Below, piece by piece: positions 51,969 to 61,512 of a stretch of 64,000 nt of DNA. Origin of the DNA: Rhodococcus sp. RD6.2 (GTDB lineage Bacteria > Actinomycetota > Actinomycetes > Mycobacteriales > Mycobacteriaceae); NCBI RefSeq assembly GCF_001040705.1, contig NZ_CVQP01000007.1:150570-214569 (forward strand). Direction: 5' to 3'. The position numbers and the translations under genes are program-made. Numbering within the stretch: position 1 is the first letter of the stretch; each line of letters starts with the position of its first letter. The notes beneath the pieces are model-generated. The model ran no database searches, was not told where the DNA came from, and saw only the letters and a program-made list of their open reading frames with translations.

Positions 51969-53524
51969 CAGCGTGCGGGTCGGCCGACACGACCGACTCG
52001 TCGGCCGGTGCCGGTACCCCGCAGGCGGGCGGGACCCTGCGCTACGGACTGTCGGGCGCGCCGACGTGCGCGGACCCCGCCCAGTCCGGTTCGAACCAGA
52101 CCATCTATGTGGCGCGGCAGGTTGTGGACTCGCTCACCGACCAGGACCCCGAGACCGGTGCGCTGACGCCGTGGCTCGCCGAGAGCTGGGAGGTCAGCGG
52201 TGATGCGACGTCCTTCACCTTCCACCTGCGTGACGGGGTGACGTTCAGCGACGGGACGCCGTTCACCGCGGACTCGGTGAAGAAGAACTTCGACGCGATT
52301 CTCGGCACTCTGACGCCGGCGAAGGCGGCGCTGGCCGCGAGCTACCTGGCGGGATACAAGGGCGCCACGGTCGTCGACCCGCAGACCGTGCATATCGACT
52401 TCGCGGCACCGAATTCCCAGTTCCTGCAGGGCACGTCGACGGTGCAACTCGGGTTCCTGTCCGACAAGGACGTCGCGAAGTCCGCCGAGCAGCGCTGCGG
52501 GGGCGACCTGTCCGGGACCGGGCCGTTCGTGTACGAGAGCTACGTCCAGGACAAGTCCGCGACCCTCGCCAAGCGCACCGGATACGCGTGGGGCTCCGCC
52601 GTGTTCGCGCACGACGGCGAGGCATACCTCGACAAGATCGAGTTCACCATCGTTCCCGAGTCGGGCGTGCGCAGCGGTTCGCTCGCGTCGGGTCAGCTCG
52701 ACGCCGTCTCCGACGCCCTGCCGCAGGACGCGCCGCAGATCGAGGGCGCGGGCGGACGCATCCTCACGGCCTCGAACCCGGGTGTGCCCTTCGGTTTCCA
52801 ACCGAACGTGACCCGTGGTGTCCTCGCCGACCCGGTGGTGCGGTCCGCGATCGTGCCCGCGATCAACCGGCAGGAACTCGTCGACACGGTCCTCGGACCC
52901 GACTTCACGCCCGCGACGAGCACGCTCGCGTCCCGCACTCCCGACTACGTCGCGCTGTCCGACGTCACCTTCGATCCGGATGCCGCGAAGAAGATCCTCG
53001 ACGACGCGGGCTGGGTGCCCGGTCCGGACGGTGTTCGTGCCAAGGGGGGTCGACCGCTCAGCTTCTCGGTCACCTTCAGTTCGGTGTTCGCCGGTAACCA
53101 GGCGATCCTCGAACTTGTCCAGCAGCAGCTGCGAGCCGTCGGCATCGATCTGAAGCTCGAACTCGTCTCGACCGCGGAGCAGACCGCTCGGCAGGGAACC
53201 AAGGACTACGACTCCACCTACTACAACGTCACCCGCGCCGACGGCGACATCCTGCGGACCAGCTTCGGTCTCGAAGGACGGAACCTCAACGCCCGCGGCC
53301 CGATTCCCGAGCTGGACGAGGTGCTGGCGGCACAGCTGCGGACGACCGATCCGCAGGAACGCGGCGAGCTGATCGAGCGGGCCCAGCAGCTGATCCTCGA
53401 CAACGGACTGTGGCTGCCCACCGTCGAGTTGTCCCAGGCCATCGGCGCCGCCGGTACCGTGCAGGACCTGAAGTTCGAGGCATCGGCGCGGCTGCAGTTC
53501 TTCGACGCCTGGCTCAGCGAGTAA
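51884..53524 (+). CDS. Oligopeptide/nickel-type ABC transporter substrate-binding lipoprotein
   Basis: A 546-residue SBP_bac_5 protein. The signal peptide starts SFSFTSSAARRRAALAVV and the lipobox is LTAC (Cys about 33). The mature part has TLRYGLSGAPTCADPAQSG, RDGVTFSDGTPFTADSVKKNFD and a closing cleft around NRQELVDTVLG. GTG 51884 is preferred over ATG 51776, which would add a non-signal segment. It lies within the leader overlap. It should bind a small peptide or an organosulfur compound for the DppBCDF-type channel. Confidence 0.82.
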   Translation: MSFSFTSSAARRRAALAVVASAALTAGLTACGSADTTDSSAGAGTPQAGGTLRYGLSGAPTCADPAQSGSNQTIYVARQVVDSLTDQDPETGALTPWLAESWEVSGDATSFTFHLRDGVTFSDGTPFTADSVKKNFDAILGTLTPAKAALAASYLAGYKGATVVDPQTVHIDFAAPNSQFLQGTSTVQLGFLSDKDVAKSAEQRCGGDLSGTGPFVYESYVQDKSATLAKRTGYAWGSAVFAHDGEAYLDKIEFTIVPESGVRSGSLASGQLDAVSDALPQDAPQIEGAGGRILTASNPGVPFGFQPNVTRGVLADPVVRSAIVPAINRQELVDTVLGPDFTPATSTLASRTPDYVALSDVTFDPDAAKKILDDAGWVPGPDGVRAKGGRPLSFSVTFSSVFAGNQAILELVQQQLRAVGIDLKLELVSTAEQTARQGTKDYDSTYYNVTRADGDILRTSFGLEGRNLNARGPIPELDEVLAAQLRTTDPQERGELIERAQQLILDNGLWLPTVELSQAIGAAGTVQDLKFEASARLQFFDAWLSE

Positions 53525-53527
53525 CCG

Positions 53528-54526
53528 ATGACTCGCTACCTCGGATCTCGTGTCCTGCAGGCGATCGGAGTGCTGTGGGCGGCGTTCACGGTGTCTTTCG
53601 TGGTGCTGTACCTGCTGCCGTCGGATCCGGTGAGCATGGCGGTGGATTCCGCCGCCACCAGTGGCGCCGCGATCGACGCGGACGCGGTCGCAGCGTTGCA
53701 GGCCCGGTACGGACTGGATCAGCCAGTGCTGGTGCAGTACTGGAATGCGCTGACGGCCGCGATCCGGGGCGACTTCGGCATCTCCATCGCGACGGGGCAA
53801 CCGGTGACGGAGGCGATCACCGCGGCGCTGCCGAGCACCCTGGCCCTGGCCTCGTTCGCTCTTGTCCTCGCGGTCGTGTTCGGTACGGCGGTCGCGTTCC
53901 TCGCCACCTACACGCGGATCGGGTGGCTGCGTAACGCGCTGTTCTCGCTTCCGCCGCTCGGTGTCGCCGTCCCGACATTCTGGGTGGGTCTGATCCTGCT
54001 GCAGATCTTCTCGTTCCGGCTCAAGCTGTTCCCCGCTTTCGGGGAGGGTGGGTTCGATCACCTGCTGCTGCCCGCGATCACCCTCGCGCTTCCGATCGGC
54101 GCGGTCATCGCGCAGGTGCTCGCCACCAGTCTGCAGTCGACATTGCGACAGCCGTTCGTCGAGTCCGCGCGAGCGAAGGGTGCGTCCCGATGGCGAATCC
54201 AGACACGGCACGCGTTGCGGCTCTCCAGTATTCCGGCTTTCACCATCGCCGGTGTTCTGGTGGGCACCCTCCTCGCCGGGTCGGTGGTCGTGGAGACGGT
54301 GTTCTCGCGGGCGGGTCTCGGCCGGCTGACCCAGACGTCGGTCATGGCCCAGGACATTCCGGTGGTGCAGGGCGTTGTCGTGTTCAGCTCGCTGGTGTTC
54401 GTGCTCGTCAACCTCGCGGTCGACCTGCTGTACCCGTTCATCGATCCACGGATCGTCGGCGCCGGTCGCCGCACCGGTGCTCCGGCGACCGTCCCCGCGA
54501 AGGATGAGGTGAAAGTACATGTCTGA
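53528..54526 (+). CDS. Oligopeptide-type ABC transporter permease (DppB-like)
   Basis: A 332-residue membrane protein of the DppB/OppB group with about six helices and the EAA loop ARAKGASRWRIQTRHALRLSSIPAF (about residues 216-240). It begins 3 bases after the binding protein and overlaps the next gene by 8 bases. It pairs with DppC-like at 54519. Confidence 0.88.
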   Translation: MTRYLGSRVLQAIGVLWAAFTVSFVVLYLLPSDPVSMAVDSAATSGAAIDADAVAALQARYGLDQPVLVQYWNALTAAIRGDFGISIATGQPVTEAITAALPSTLALASFALVLAVVFGTAVAFLATYTRIGWLRNALFSLPPLGVAVPTFWVGLILLQIFSFRLKLFPAFGEGGFDHLLLPAITLALPIGAVIAQVLATSLQSTLRQPFVESARAKGASRWRIQTRHALRLSSIPAFTIAGVLVGTLLAGSVVVETVFSRAGLGRLTQTSVMAQDIPVVQGVVVFSSLVFVLVNLAVDLLYPFIDPRIVGAGRRTGAPATVPAKDEVKVHV

Positions 54527-55418
54527 CACATTGGTCCGGGAAGACGTTGCCGTCACGGTCCAGTCCGCAACGACTGCTCCGCGCGGCGGTACCCCCACTG
54601 TTCGTGCACTCTTCGCGGCCGTCCGCCGCAACTGGGCGATCGCACTGTCCGCGGCGGTCCTGGTCGTTGCCGTCGGATTCGCGTTGTTCCCGTCGTTCTT
54701 CGCGTCCGGCGACCCGCTGCAGGGCGTCCCGGCCGACAAGTTGCAGGGTCCGAGCGTCACGCACTGGTTCGGTACCGACAACATCGGGCGCGACGTCTAT
54801 ACCCGTGTCGTGCACGGCGCCGCGCTCTCGCTCACCGCAACGCTGCTCGCGGTCGGGATCGCCTTGGTGGTCGGCTCACTCGTCGGCCTCCTGTCGGGTG
54901 CGGTCGGAGGTACGGTCGACGCGGTGCTCATGCGCATCGTCGACGTGCTGCTGTCGATTCCGGCGCTGCTGCTCTCGCTCGCGTTGGTGACGGCGCTCGG
55001 ATTCGGGACGCTCAATGTCGCGATCGCGGTCGGCATCGGGCTCGTTGCCAACTTCGCCCGTGTCATGCGCTCGGAGGTGCTGCGGGTCCGGCGGGCATCG
55101 TACGTGGAGGCGGCGTTCGCGTCCGGCGTCCGCTGGCACACCGTCCTGGGCAGGCATGTCCTGCGCAACGCCTACGCCCCCGTGGTCGCCTTGGCGGCAG
55201 TCGAATTCGGCATGGCCGTGCTGGCGGTGTCGTCACTGAGTTTCCTCGGATTCGGTGCCGTCCCACCGACGCCGGAGTGGGGATCGCTGATCTCGGAGGG
55301 TCGCAACTACCTGGCCACCGCGTGGTGGATGACGACGCTGCCCGGCCTCGTCATCGTCGCCGTCGTTCTCGCCGCGCACCGTATCGGCCACGCCATCGAC
55401 CATCGGAGCCAGAGATGA
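54519..55418 (+). CDS. Oligopeptide-type ABC transporter permease (DppC-like)
   Basis: A 299-residue permease of the DppC/OppC group: GPSVTHWFGTDNIGRDVYTRVVHGA after the first helix is the conserved periplasmic segment, and the EAA loop reads EAAFASGVRWHTVLGRHVLRNAYAP (about 193-217). About five further helices. It overlaps the preceding permease by 8 bases and the ATPase start overlaps its stop (ATGA). Confidence 0.88.
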   Translation: MSDTLVREDVAVTVQSATTAPRGGTPTVRALFAAVRRNWAIALSAAVLVVAVGFALFPSFFASGDPLQGVPADKLQGPSVTHWFGTDNIGRDVYTRVVHGAALSLTATLLAVGIALVVGSLVGLLSGAVGGTVDAVLMRIVDVLLSIPALLLSLALVTALGFGTLNVAIAVGIGLVANFARVMRSEVLRVRRASYVEAAFASGVRWHTVLGRHVLRNAYAPVVALAAVEFGMAVLAVSSLSFLGFGAVPPTPEWGSLISEGRNYLATAWWMTTLPGLVIVAVVLAAHRIGHAIDHRSQR

Positions 55419-57052
55419 CCCCGTACCTGTCCGCCCCGACCCCCGCACCCACCGGGCCGTTGCTCGCCGTCGACGGACTCCGTGTCGCCTATGGCAGCCA
55501 CGACGACCCGGTGCACGCCGTCGACGGTGTCGGATTCACGGTCTCCCGCGGCGAGGTCGTTGCCGTGGTCGGCGAATCCGGTTCCGGCAAGTCGACCACC
55601 GCGCACGCCGTTCTCGGGCTGCTCTCCGGGACCGGCCGGGTCACCGGCGGCACCGTCACCTTCGACGGCGTGCGCCTCGACACACTGCCGGAGCGAGCCT
55701 ACGAGAGGCTGCGCGGCGCCCGCATCGGCCTGGTCCCACAGGATCCGACGACCTCGCTGAACCCGGTGATCCGGATCGGTGACCAGGTCGCCGAGGTCCT
55801 GCGGATCCACGGCCTGGCGGACCGCCGGACCGCGAAGATCGAGGCTCTGCGCATTCTCGGTGAGGCTGGTCTCGACGATCCGGAACTGCGGGCCAGGCAG
55901 TATCCGCAGGACCTGTCGGGCGGCCAGCGTCAGCGGGTGCTCATCGGGATCGCGTTGGCGTGCAATCCGGATCTGGTCATCGCCGACGAACCGACCAGCG
56001 CACTCGACGTCACCGTGCAGCGGCGCATCCTCGACCATCTGCAGGCGCGGATCGCCGAGACCGGCACCGCCGTCCTGTTCATCACCCACGACCTCGGGGT
56101 GGCCGCGGACCGCTCCGACCGCATCGTCGTCATGCAGAACGGGCGGGTCGTTGAAACCGGTCCCACCGGACAGGTTCTGGGTGATCCGCGGCACGAGTAC
56201 ACGCGGGCGCTGCTCGCGGCGGCGCCCAGCCTGGCGGACACGCCCGTCCGGCCCGTGTACAAAGCGGCCGGTGAGCCGCTCCTCACGGTGTCGAACGTGT
56301 CGAAGACGTTCCGCGTCGACCGCCGCACCTCGCTCGACGCGGTGAAGGGCGTCTCCCTCGAGGTCTCCCGTGGGCGGACGCTGTCGCTGGTCGGCGAGTC
56401 CGGGTCGGGGAAGTCAACGACCGCGCGGATCGCGATCCGGCTGGAGAACGCGACGTCGGGCACGGTGCTGTTCGACGGACGGGACATCACCGGGCTGCGC
56501 GGTGGGGAACTGCGGGCGTTGCGGCGTCGGGCGCAGATCGTGCACCAGAACCCCTACGCGTCACTGAATCCGAAACTGAAGATCCGCGAGATCATCGCCG
56601 AGCCGCTCGCGGCGTTCGACATCGGGACCCGGACCGAAAGGGCGCGGCGGGTCCAGGAACTCCTCGATCAGGTGGCGCTGTCCGCGACGCACCTCGACCG
56701 TAAACCCGCCGATCTGTCCGGCGGCCAACGGCAGCGGGTCGCGATCGCGCGGGCGCTGGCTCTGCAGCCCGAACTGCTCGTCCTCGACGAACCCGTCTCC
56801 GCGCTCGACGTGTCCGTGCAGGCGCAGATTCTGAACCTGCTCGGGGACCTGCAGACCGACCTGGGCCTCGGCTACCTGTTCATCTCCCACGACCTGGCGG
56901 TGGTTCGGCAGGTCAGCGACGACGTCGCCGTGATGCGTTCCGGCGAGATCGTCGAATTCGGAACCACCACAGACATTTTCGACCACCCCCAGCACGAGTA
57001 CACGAGGTCGCTGCTCGACGCGATCCCGGGAAAGGCAACACATGTCCGATAA
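55415..57052 (+). CDS. Fused dual ATP-binding protein of oligopeptide-type ABC transporter (DppD-DppF)
   Basis: A 545-residue protein with two ABC domains. First half: GESGSGKST (about residue 52), [28 protein letters not shown]. Second half: GESGSGKST (about 330), [28 protein letters not shown]. Such fusions replace separate DppD and DppF subunits. The first half ends with a DppD-type linker (HEYTRALLAAAPSL). It overlaps the permease stop by 4 bases; its end overlaps the next gene's start (57042) by 11 bases. Confidence 0.9.
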   Translation: MTPYLSAPTPAPTGPLLAVDGLRVAYGSHDDPVHAVDGVGFTVSRGEVVAVVGESGSGKSTTAHAVLGLLSGTGRVTGGTVTFDGVRLDTLPERAYERLRGARIGLVPQDPTTSLNPVIRIGDQVAEVLRIHGLADRRTAKIEALRILGEAGLDDPELRARQYPQDLSGGQRQRVLIGIALACNPDLVIADEPTSALDVTVQRRILDHLQARIAETGTAVLFITHDLGVAADRSDRIVVMQNGRVVETGPTGQVLGDPRHEYTRALLAAAPSLADTPVRPVYKAAGEPLLTVSNVSKTFRVDRRTSLDAVKGVSLEVSRGRTLSLVGESGSGKSTTARIAIRLENATSGTVLFDGRDITGLRGGELRALRRRAQIVHQNPYASLNPKLKIREIIAEPLAAFDIGTRTERARRVQELLDQVALSATHLDRKPADLSGGQRQRVAIARALALQPELLVLDEPVSALDVSVQAQILNLLGDLQTDLGLGYLFISHDLAVVRQVSDDVAVMRSGEIVEFGTTTDIFDHPQHEYTRSLLDAIPGKATHVR

Positions 57053-58145
57053 CCCAGAACTTCTGGTCGGCATCGAATTCGCAGGCACCGGCGCGCACCC
57101 CGCTTCGTGGCGGCGCGACGACTCGCGCGCCGAGGAGATCTTCACCGGCGGATACTGGGCCGACCTCGTCGGCGCCGCGGACCGAGCGGGTGCAGACCTG
57201 GCCTTCCTGCCCGACACCTTCGGCGAGACTGCCGCGCAGGGCGCCGTCCGCGGCAGGCTCGAAGCGGTCGGCGTCGCGGCCCGACTGTCCGCCGTCACCT
57301 CGCGGATCGGATTGATCCCCACGGCGACCGTCACGCACACCGAGCCGTTCCACGTGGCCAAGGCGATCCAATCCCTCGACCACACCACCCGCGGCCGGGC
57401 GGGATGGCAGGTTGCGGTCTCCGGCGGGCTGGAACAGGCAGAGCTGTTCGGTCGCAAGGCCGCCCAGGACGAGGCGTCGTTGTGGTCCGAGGCCGACGAG
57501 GCCACCGAGGTGGCCCAGCGACTGTGGGACAGCTGGGACGACGACGCGGAGATCCGCGACGTCGCGACGGGCCGGTTCGTCGACCGGGAGAAGTTGCACT
57601 ACATCGACTTCGCCGGCGAGCACTTCTCCGTCAAGGGACCGTCCATCACGCCGCGGTCGCCGCAGGGCAGGCCTCCGATCGCGGTGTCGGTGGACGGTGA
57701 GCGGTCGCTCGCCTTCGCGGCGGCCCGTGCGGACGTCGTGCGGATCTCCGCGCCGGACGTGCGCGCCGCGGCGGCCCTCGCCGACGAGGTGCGAACCAGG
57801 GCAGGTGAGCGGCGACCGGCGGTATTGCTCGACGTCGACGTGCTCCTCGCGTCCGAGAACGCCGTCGCGGCGGTGGACCTGGCCCGGCTGGACGAGTGGT
57901 CGGGGTCCGAGTACCGGTCGAATTCGGTGCTGCACCACGGGGACCCGGAGAGCCTGGTGAATCTCCTGACAGAACTTCGCGGCATCGACGGCGTCGTGCT
58001 GCGGCCTCTCGCGCTCGCGTCGACGTTGGAACTGCTCACCACCCGAGTGATCCCCGCGCTTCGGCCCGCTCCGCGTCCCGCCACCACCGTTCGCGACCTG
58101 CTCGGGCTGACGCGTCCGCGCAGCCGCTACGCCACCACTCACTGA
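57042..58145 (+). CDS. LLM class flavin monooxygenase, paralog of the 48889 protein
   Basis: A 367-residue luciferase-like enzyme sharing GLIPTATVTHTEPFHVAKAIQSLDHTTRGRAGWQV and LWDSWDDDAEIRDVATGRFVDREKLHYIDF with the operon B protein. It lacks part of the N-terminal insertion, about 35 residues shorter. It starts inside the ATPase gene. The likely partner is the next, larger monooxygenase, as in operon B. Substrate: probably a compound imported by the adjacent peptide-type transporter. Confidence 0.85.
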   Translation: MSDNPELLVGIEFAGTGAHPASWRRDDSRAEEIFTGGYWADLVGAADRAGADLAFLPDTFGETAAQGAVRGRLEAVGVAARLSAVTSRIGLIPTATVTHTEPFHVAKAIQSLDHTTRGRAGWQVAVSGGLEQAELFGRKAAQDEASLWSEADEATEVAQRLWDSWDDDAEIRDVATGRFVDREKLHYIDFAGEHFSVKGPSITPRSPQGRPPIAVSVDGERSLAFAAARADVVRISAPDVRAAAALADEVRTRAGERRPAVLLDVDVLLASENAVAAVDLARLDEWSGSEYRSNSVLHHGDPESLVNLLTELRGIDGVVLRPLALASTLELLTTRVIPALRPAPRPATTVRDLLGLTRPRSRYATTH

Positions 58146-58159
58146 AGGGATCGATCACG

Positions 58160-59548
58160 ATGCCACGCACCACTGTCCGCAAGCAGGTGCACCTCGCGGC
58201 CCACTTCCCCGGAGTCAACAACACGACCGTGTGGGCCGACCCGGAATCGAGGAGCCAGGTCGACTTCGACTCGTTCCTGCACCTGGCCCGCACCGCGGAA
58301 CGGGGACTGTTCGACTTCTTCTTCCTCGCCGAGGGTCTGCGCCTGCGCGAACACCGGGGCCGCATCCACGACCTCGACGTCGTCGGCAGGCCCGACACGC
58401 TGACCGTGCTCGAGGCGCTCGCGGGTGCGACCACGCACCTGGGTCTGGCGGGCACCATCAACACGACGTTCAACGAGCCGTACGAACTGGCCAAGCAGTT
58501 CGCGACCCTCGATCACCTGTCCGGTGGCCGTGCGGCGTGGAACATGGTGACGTCGTCGGACGCATTCACCGGCGAGAACTTCCGCCGCGGAGGCTATCTC
58601 GACCACTCGCAGCGCTACGTGCGCGCAAACGAGCTCATCGACGCCACCCGGCAGTTGTGGGACAGCTGGCGTCCCGGCGCTCCCGTCGTCGACCGCGCCA
58701 ACGGCGTCTTCGCAGCCGACGGCGACATCGCCCCGTTCGACATCCACACCACCCAGTTCGACATCCGCGGACGCTTCGAGGTCCCGCGCAGCCCGCAGGG
58801 ACATCCGATCCTGTTGCAGGCCGGCGACTCCGACGAGGGCCGCGAGTTCGGAGCCGCCAAGGCAGATGCCATCTTCACGGGGCACGGCACCCTCGAAGCC
58901 GGTCGCGAGTTCTACGCCGACGTCAAGGGCCGACTCGCGAAGTACGGACGCGGCCACGACGAACTCAAGATCCTGCCCGCCGCCACCTTCGTGCTCGGGG
59001 ACAGCCCGGAGGATGCCGACGAACGGGCCCGGCACATCCGGCTGCAGCAGGTCGGCCCGCAGACCGCGATCGCGTTCCTCGAACAGGTCTGGGGTCGGGC
59101 CCTGTCCGGCTACGACCCGGACGGGCCCCTGCCCGACATCGAGCCGGAGGACAACGTCGACATCACCCGTGGGCGTGTCCGACATGCGAAGGACCCCCGC
59201 GCCGTCGCGCTGGCGTGGCGGGAGAAGGCCGAGGCCGAGAACCTCAGCATCCGTGAGCTGATCATCGAGGTCACCGCCCGCCAGCAGTTCGTCGGGACGG
59301 CGCAGCAGGTCGCCGACGAGATCGACACCTATGTGCAGACCGATGCCAGCGACGGCTTCATCCTCGTTCCCCATCTGACGCCCGCCGGACTCGACGAGTT
59401 CGTCGACACCGTCGTGCCGCTGCTGCAGGAGAAGGGCAGCTTTCGCACGGCCTACGAGGCCACCACGCTCCGCGGCCATCTCGGACTCGGCGCACCCCGT
59501 CCCGCCCACGAATCGCACACCGCAACCGAAGGAGTCCGCGCCTCATGA
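58160..59548 (+). CDS. NtaA/SnaA/DszA family flavin monooxygenase, paralog of the 50119 protein
   Basis: A 462-residue monooxygenase with the family signatures LFDFFFLAEGLRLREHRG, GRPDTLTVLEALAGATTH, LSGGRAAWNMVTSSDAFTGENFRRGG and RYVRANELIDATRQLWDSW. The overall layout matches the operon B protein along its length. The stop overlaps the DUF1684 start (ATGA). Family members act on sulfur or nitrogen compounds and need FMNH2. Confidence 0.88.
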   Translation: MPRTTVRKQVHLAAHFPGVNNTTVWADPESRSQVDFDSFLHLARTAERGLFDFFFLAEGLRLREHRGRIHDLDVVGRPDTLTVLEALAGATTHLGLAGTINTTFNEPYELAKQFATLDHLSGGRAAWNMVTSSDAFTGENFRRGGYLDHSQRYVRANELIDATRQLWDSWRPGAPVVDRANGVFAADGDIAPFDIHTTQFDIRGRFEVPRSPQGHPILLQAGDSDEGREFGAAKADAIFTGHGTLEAGREFYADVKGRLAKYGRGHDELKILPAATFVLGDSPEDADERARHIRLQQVGPQTAIAFLEQVWGRALSGYDPDGPLPDIEPEDNVDITRGRVRHAKDPRAVALAWREKAEAENLSIRELIIEVTARQQFVGTAQQVADEIDTYVQTDASDGFILVPHLTPAGLDEFVDTVVPLLQEKGSFRTAYEATTLRGHLGLGAPRPAHESHTATEGVRAS

Positions 59549-60312
59549 CCGCAACCGACACATTCCAGACCGAGTGGCAGGACTGGCGCACGGCGCGCGA
59601 GGCGGCGCTGGCGGATCCACACGGATGGCTGAGCCTGACCGCACTGCACTGGCTGGACGAGCAGCCGATCGGTCTCGACGAGGTCCCCGGGCTGTGGCAC
59701 GTCGACGGTGACGCCGTGGTGCACAGCGGCACTCACGCCGCCAGGACGCTCACACCGGTCGAGGGGGCGCCGGGCGAGCGCATCGAACTCGCGGATCGCA
59801 TCGCCGAAGTCATCCGCCGCACGGGACGGTTCGCAGTTCGAATCCACGACCCGAAGGCGCCCGCACTCGCCGCGTTCACCGGGATTCCCGCCTACGACGC
59901 GGATCCGGCGTGGGTGCTGGCGGGCCGGTTCGACGCGTTCCCTGACAGCCGCACCGTGACCACCGGCGCCGTCGTCGACGGACTCGAACACCACCACAAC
60001 GCCGTCGGCACGGTGACATTCGAGTGGGACGGCAGCGAGCACACCCTCGTCGCGTTCGGGGACGGCAGCGGCCCAACACGGGTGCTGTTCACCGACGCGA
60101 CCAGTGGCGTCACCACCTATCCCGCAGCCCGCATCCTGCACCTCGCGGCGCCCGCCGCCGACGGCACGGTCGTCCTCGACTTCACCCGCGCCGAGAACCT
60201 GCCCTGCGCGTTCACCGACGCCGCGACCTGCCCGATCGCACCGGCTGACAACCGCCTGCCGTTCGCCGTCGAGGCGGGCGAGCGCAATCCCCGTCAGGAG
60301 GTCACCGCATGA
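59545..60312 (+). CDS. DUF1684 family protein
   Basis: A 255-residue soluble protein matching DUF1684: WQDWRTAREAALADPHGWLSLTALHWL at the start and YPAARILHLAAPAADGTVVLDFTRAENLPCAFTDAATCPIAPADNRLPFAV at the end, the conserved region. It overlaps both neighbours by 4 bases, so it is translationally locked between two flavin monooxygenases. The family has no established function; a role in the same organosulfur pathway follows from context. Confidence 0.8.
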   Translation: MTATDTFQTEWQDWRTAREAALADPHGWLSLTALHWLDEQPIGLDEVPGLWHVDGDAVVHSGTHAARTLTPVEGAPGERIELADRIAEVIRRTGRFAVRIHDPKAPALAAFTGIPAYDADPAWVLAGRFDAFPDSRTVTTGAVVDGLEHHHNAVGTVTFEWDGSEHTLVAFGDGSGPTRVLFTDATSGVTTYPAARILHLAAPAADGTVVLDFTRAENLPCAFTDAATCPIAPADNRLPFAVEAGERNPRQEVTA

Positions 60313-61505
60313 CCCGCGCTCCTCTGTCTGCGCCAGAAGGGACCCGCGTTCCGCTGTCCGGGCGGGATGGGACACGCGTTCCGCTGTCCGTGCTCGACCT
60401 GTCGCCGATCAGTGAAGGCAGTACCCCCGCGGAGGCACTGCGCAACACCATCGACCTCGCCCGCCATGCGGAGCAGTGGGGCTATCGCCGCTACTGGGTG
60501 GCCGAGCACCACTTCGTCGGCGTCGCCTCGTCGTCGCCCGCGGTGCTGATCGGGGCGATCGCCTCCGCCACCGAGAGCATCCGCGTCGGCGCAGCCGCGG
60601 TGCAGTTGGGCCACCACACCGCGGCCGCAGTCGTCGAAGCGTTCGGCACCCTTGACGCCCTGCATCCCGGTCGCATCGACCTCGGGCTGGGACGGTCCGG
60701 GCAGCGCCGCGCCGAGGCCCTCGCCGCAGGACGATCCGGCCCTGCAACCGAGCCGCGGCGCGAGACGGTCGTCCGCGACGGGCTGGTGATTCCGCCGCCC
60801 TTCTCGGTGGGCGCGCTGCTCTCGTCGTCGCGGCTCGCGGCGGGGCTCGGCGTCCTGCAGCAGCCCGGTGCACAGGCACCGGACTTCACGCAGCAGGTCG
60901 ACGACATCCTCGCCCTGATCGACGGCACATACCGCGCGCCGGACGGCGTCGACCTGCACGCCGTGCCCGGTGAGGCTGCGCGGCTGCAGACGTGGATCTT
61001 CGGGTCGAGTGCCGGGCCGTCCGCCGAACTCGCGGGCAGGCTCGGGTTGCCCTTCGGGGCGAACTACCACGTCAGCCCCGGCACCACGGTCGACGCGGTC
61101 GAGGCGTACCGCGCCGCGTTCCGTCCGTCCGCCGTCCTCGCCGAGCCGTACATCGTGGTGTCCGCGGATGCCGTCGTCGCCGAAACCGACGGGGAAGCAC
61201 AGGAACTCGCATCCACGTACGGGCACTGGACGTACAGCATCCGGTCCGGGGAGGGCGCAGTTCCCTACCCGGACCCGGCGAACACCGCACCGCTCACCGA
61301 CAGCGAACTCGGCCTCGTCGAGGACCGTCTGGTGACGCAGTTCGTCGGAGCACCCGGCACGGTTGCGGATCGGCTTGCGTCGTTGCAGCGCGTCACCGGT
61401 GCCGACGAAATCGTCGTCACGTCCGTGACCCACGGTCACCGGGACCGGCTGCGGTCGTACGAACTGCTGGCCGAGGAATGGGGACGCGGGCTGCGCGCCG
61501 CCTGA
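60309..61505 (+). CDS. LLM class flavin-dependent oxidoreductase with repeated N terminus
   Basis: A 398-residue luciferase-like protein whose family domain starts at residue 26 (LSVLDLSPISEGSTPAEALRNT), followed by YWVAEHHFVGVASSSPAVLIGAIA and LHPGRIDLGLGRSG. Residues 1-27 consist of three near-copies of TR[AV]PLS with 10-residue spacing. The start at 60309 overlaps the DUF1684 stop. Similar proteins usually begin near the third copy, so the extra N terminus is a recent expansion. Last gene of operon C; an inverted repeat follows. Confidence 0.82.
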   Translation: MTRAPLSAPEGTRVPLSGRDGTRVPLSVLDLSPISEGSTPAEALRNTIDLARHAEQWGYRRYWVAEHHFVGVASSSPAVLIGAIASATESIRVGAAAVQLGHHTAAAVVEAFGTLDALHPGRIDLGLGRSGQRRAEALAAGRSGPATEPRRETVVRDGLVIPPPFSVGALLSSSRLAAGLGVLQQPGAQAPDFTQQVDDILALIDGTYRAPDGVDLHAVPGEAARLQTWIFGSSAGPSAELAGRLGLPFGANYHVSPGTTVDAVEAYRAAFRPSAVLAEPYIVVSADAVVAETDGEAQELASTYGHWTYSIRSGEGAVPYPDPANTAPLTDSELGLVEDRLVTQFVGAPGTVADRLASLQRVTGADEIVVTSVTHGHRDRLRSYELLAEEWGRGLRAA

Positions 61506-61512
61506 CCGTGCC

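Noticed and set aside
51866..54784. A 972-codon open frame on the minus strand
   Set aside because: It runs antisense to the binding protein and permeases, has the Arg/Gly/Asp-rich composition of a G/C-rich antisense frame and no domain.
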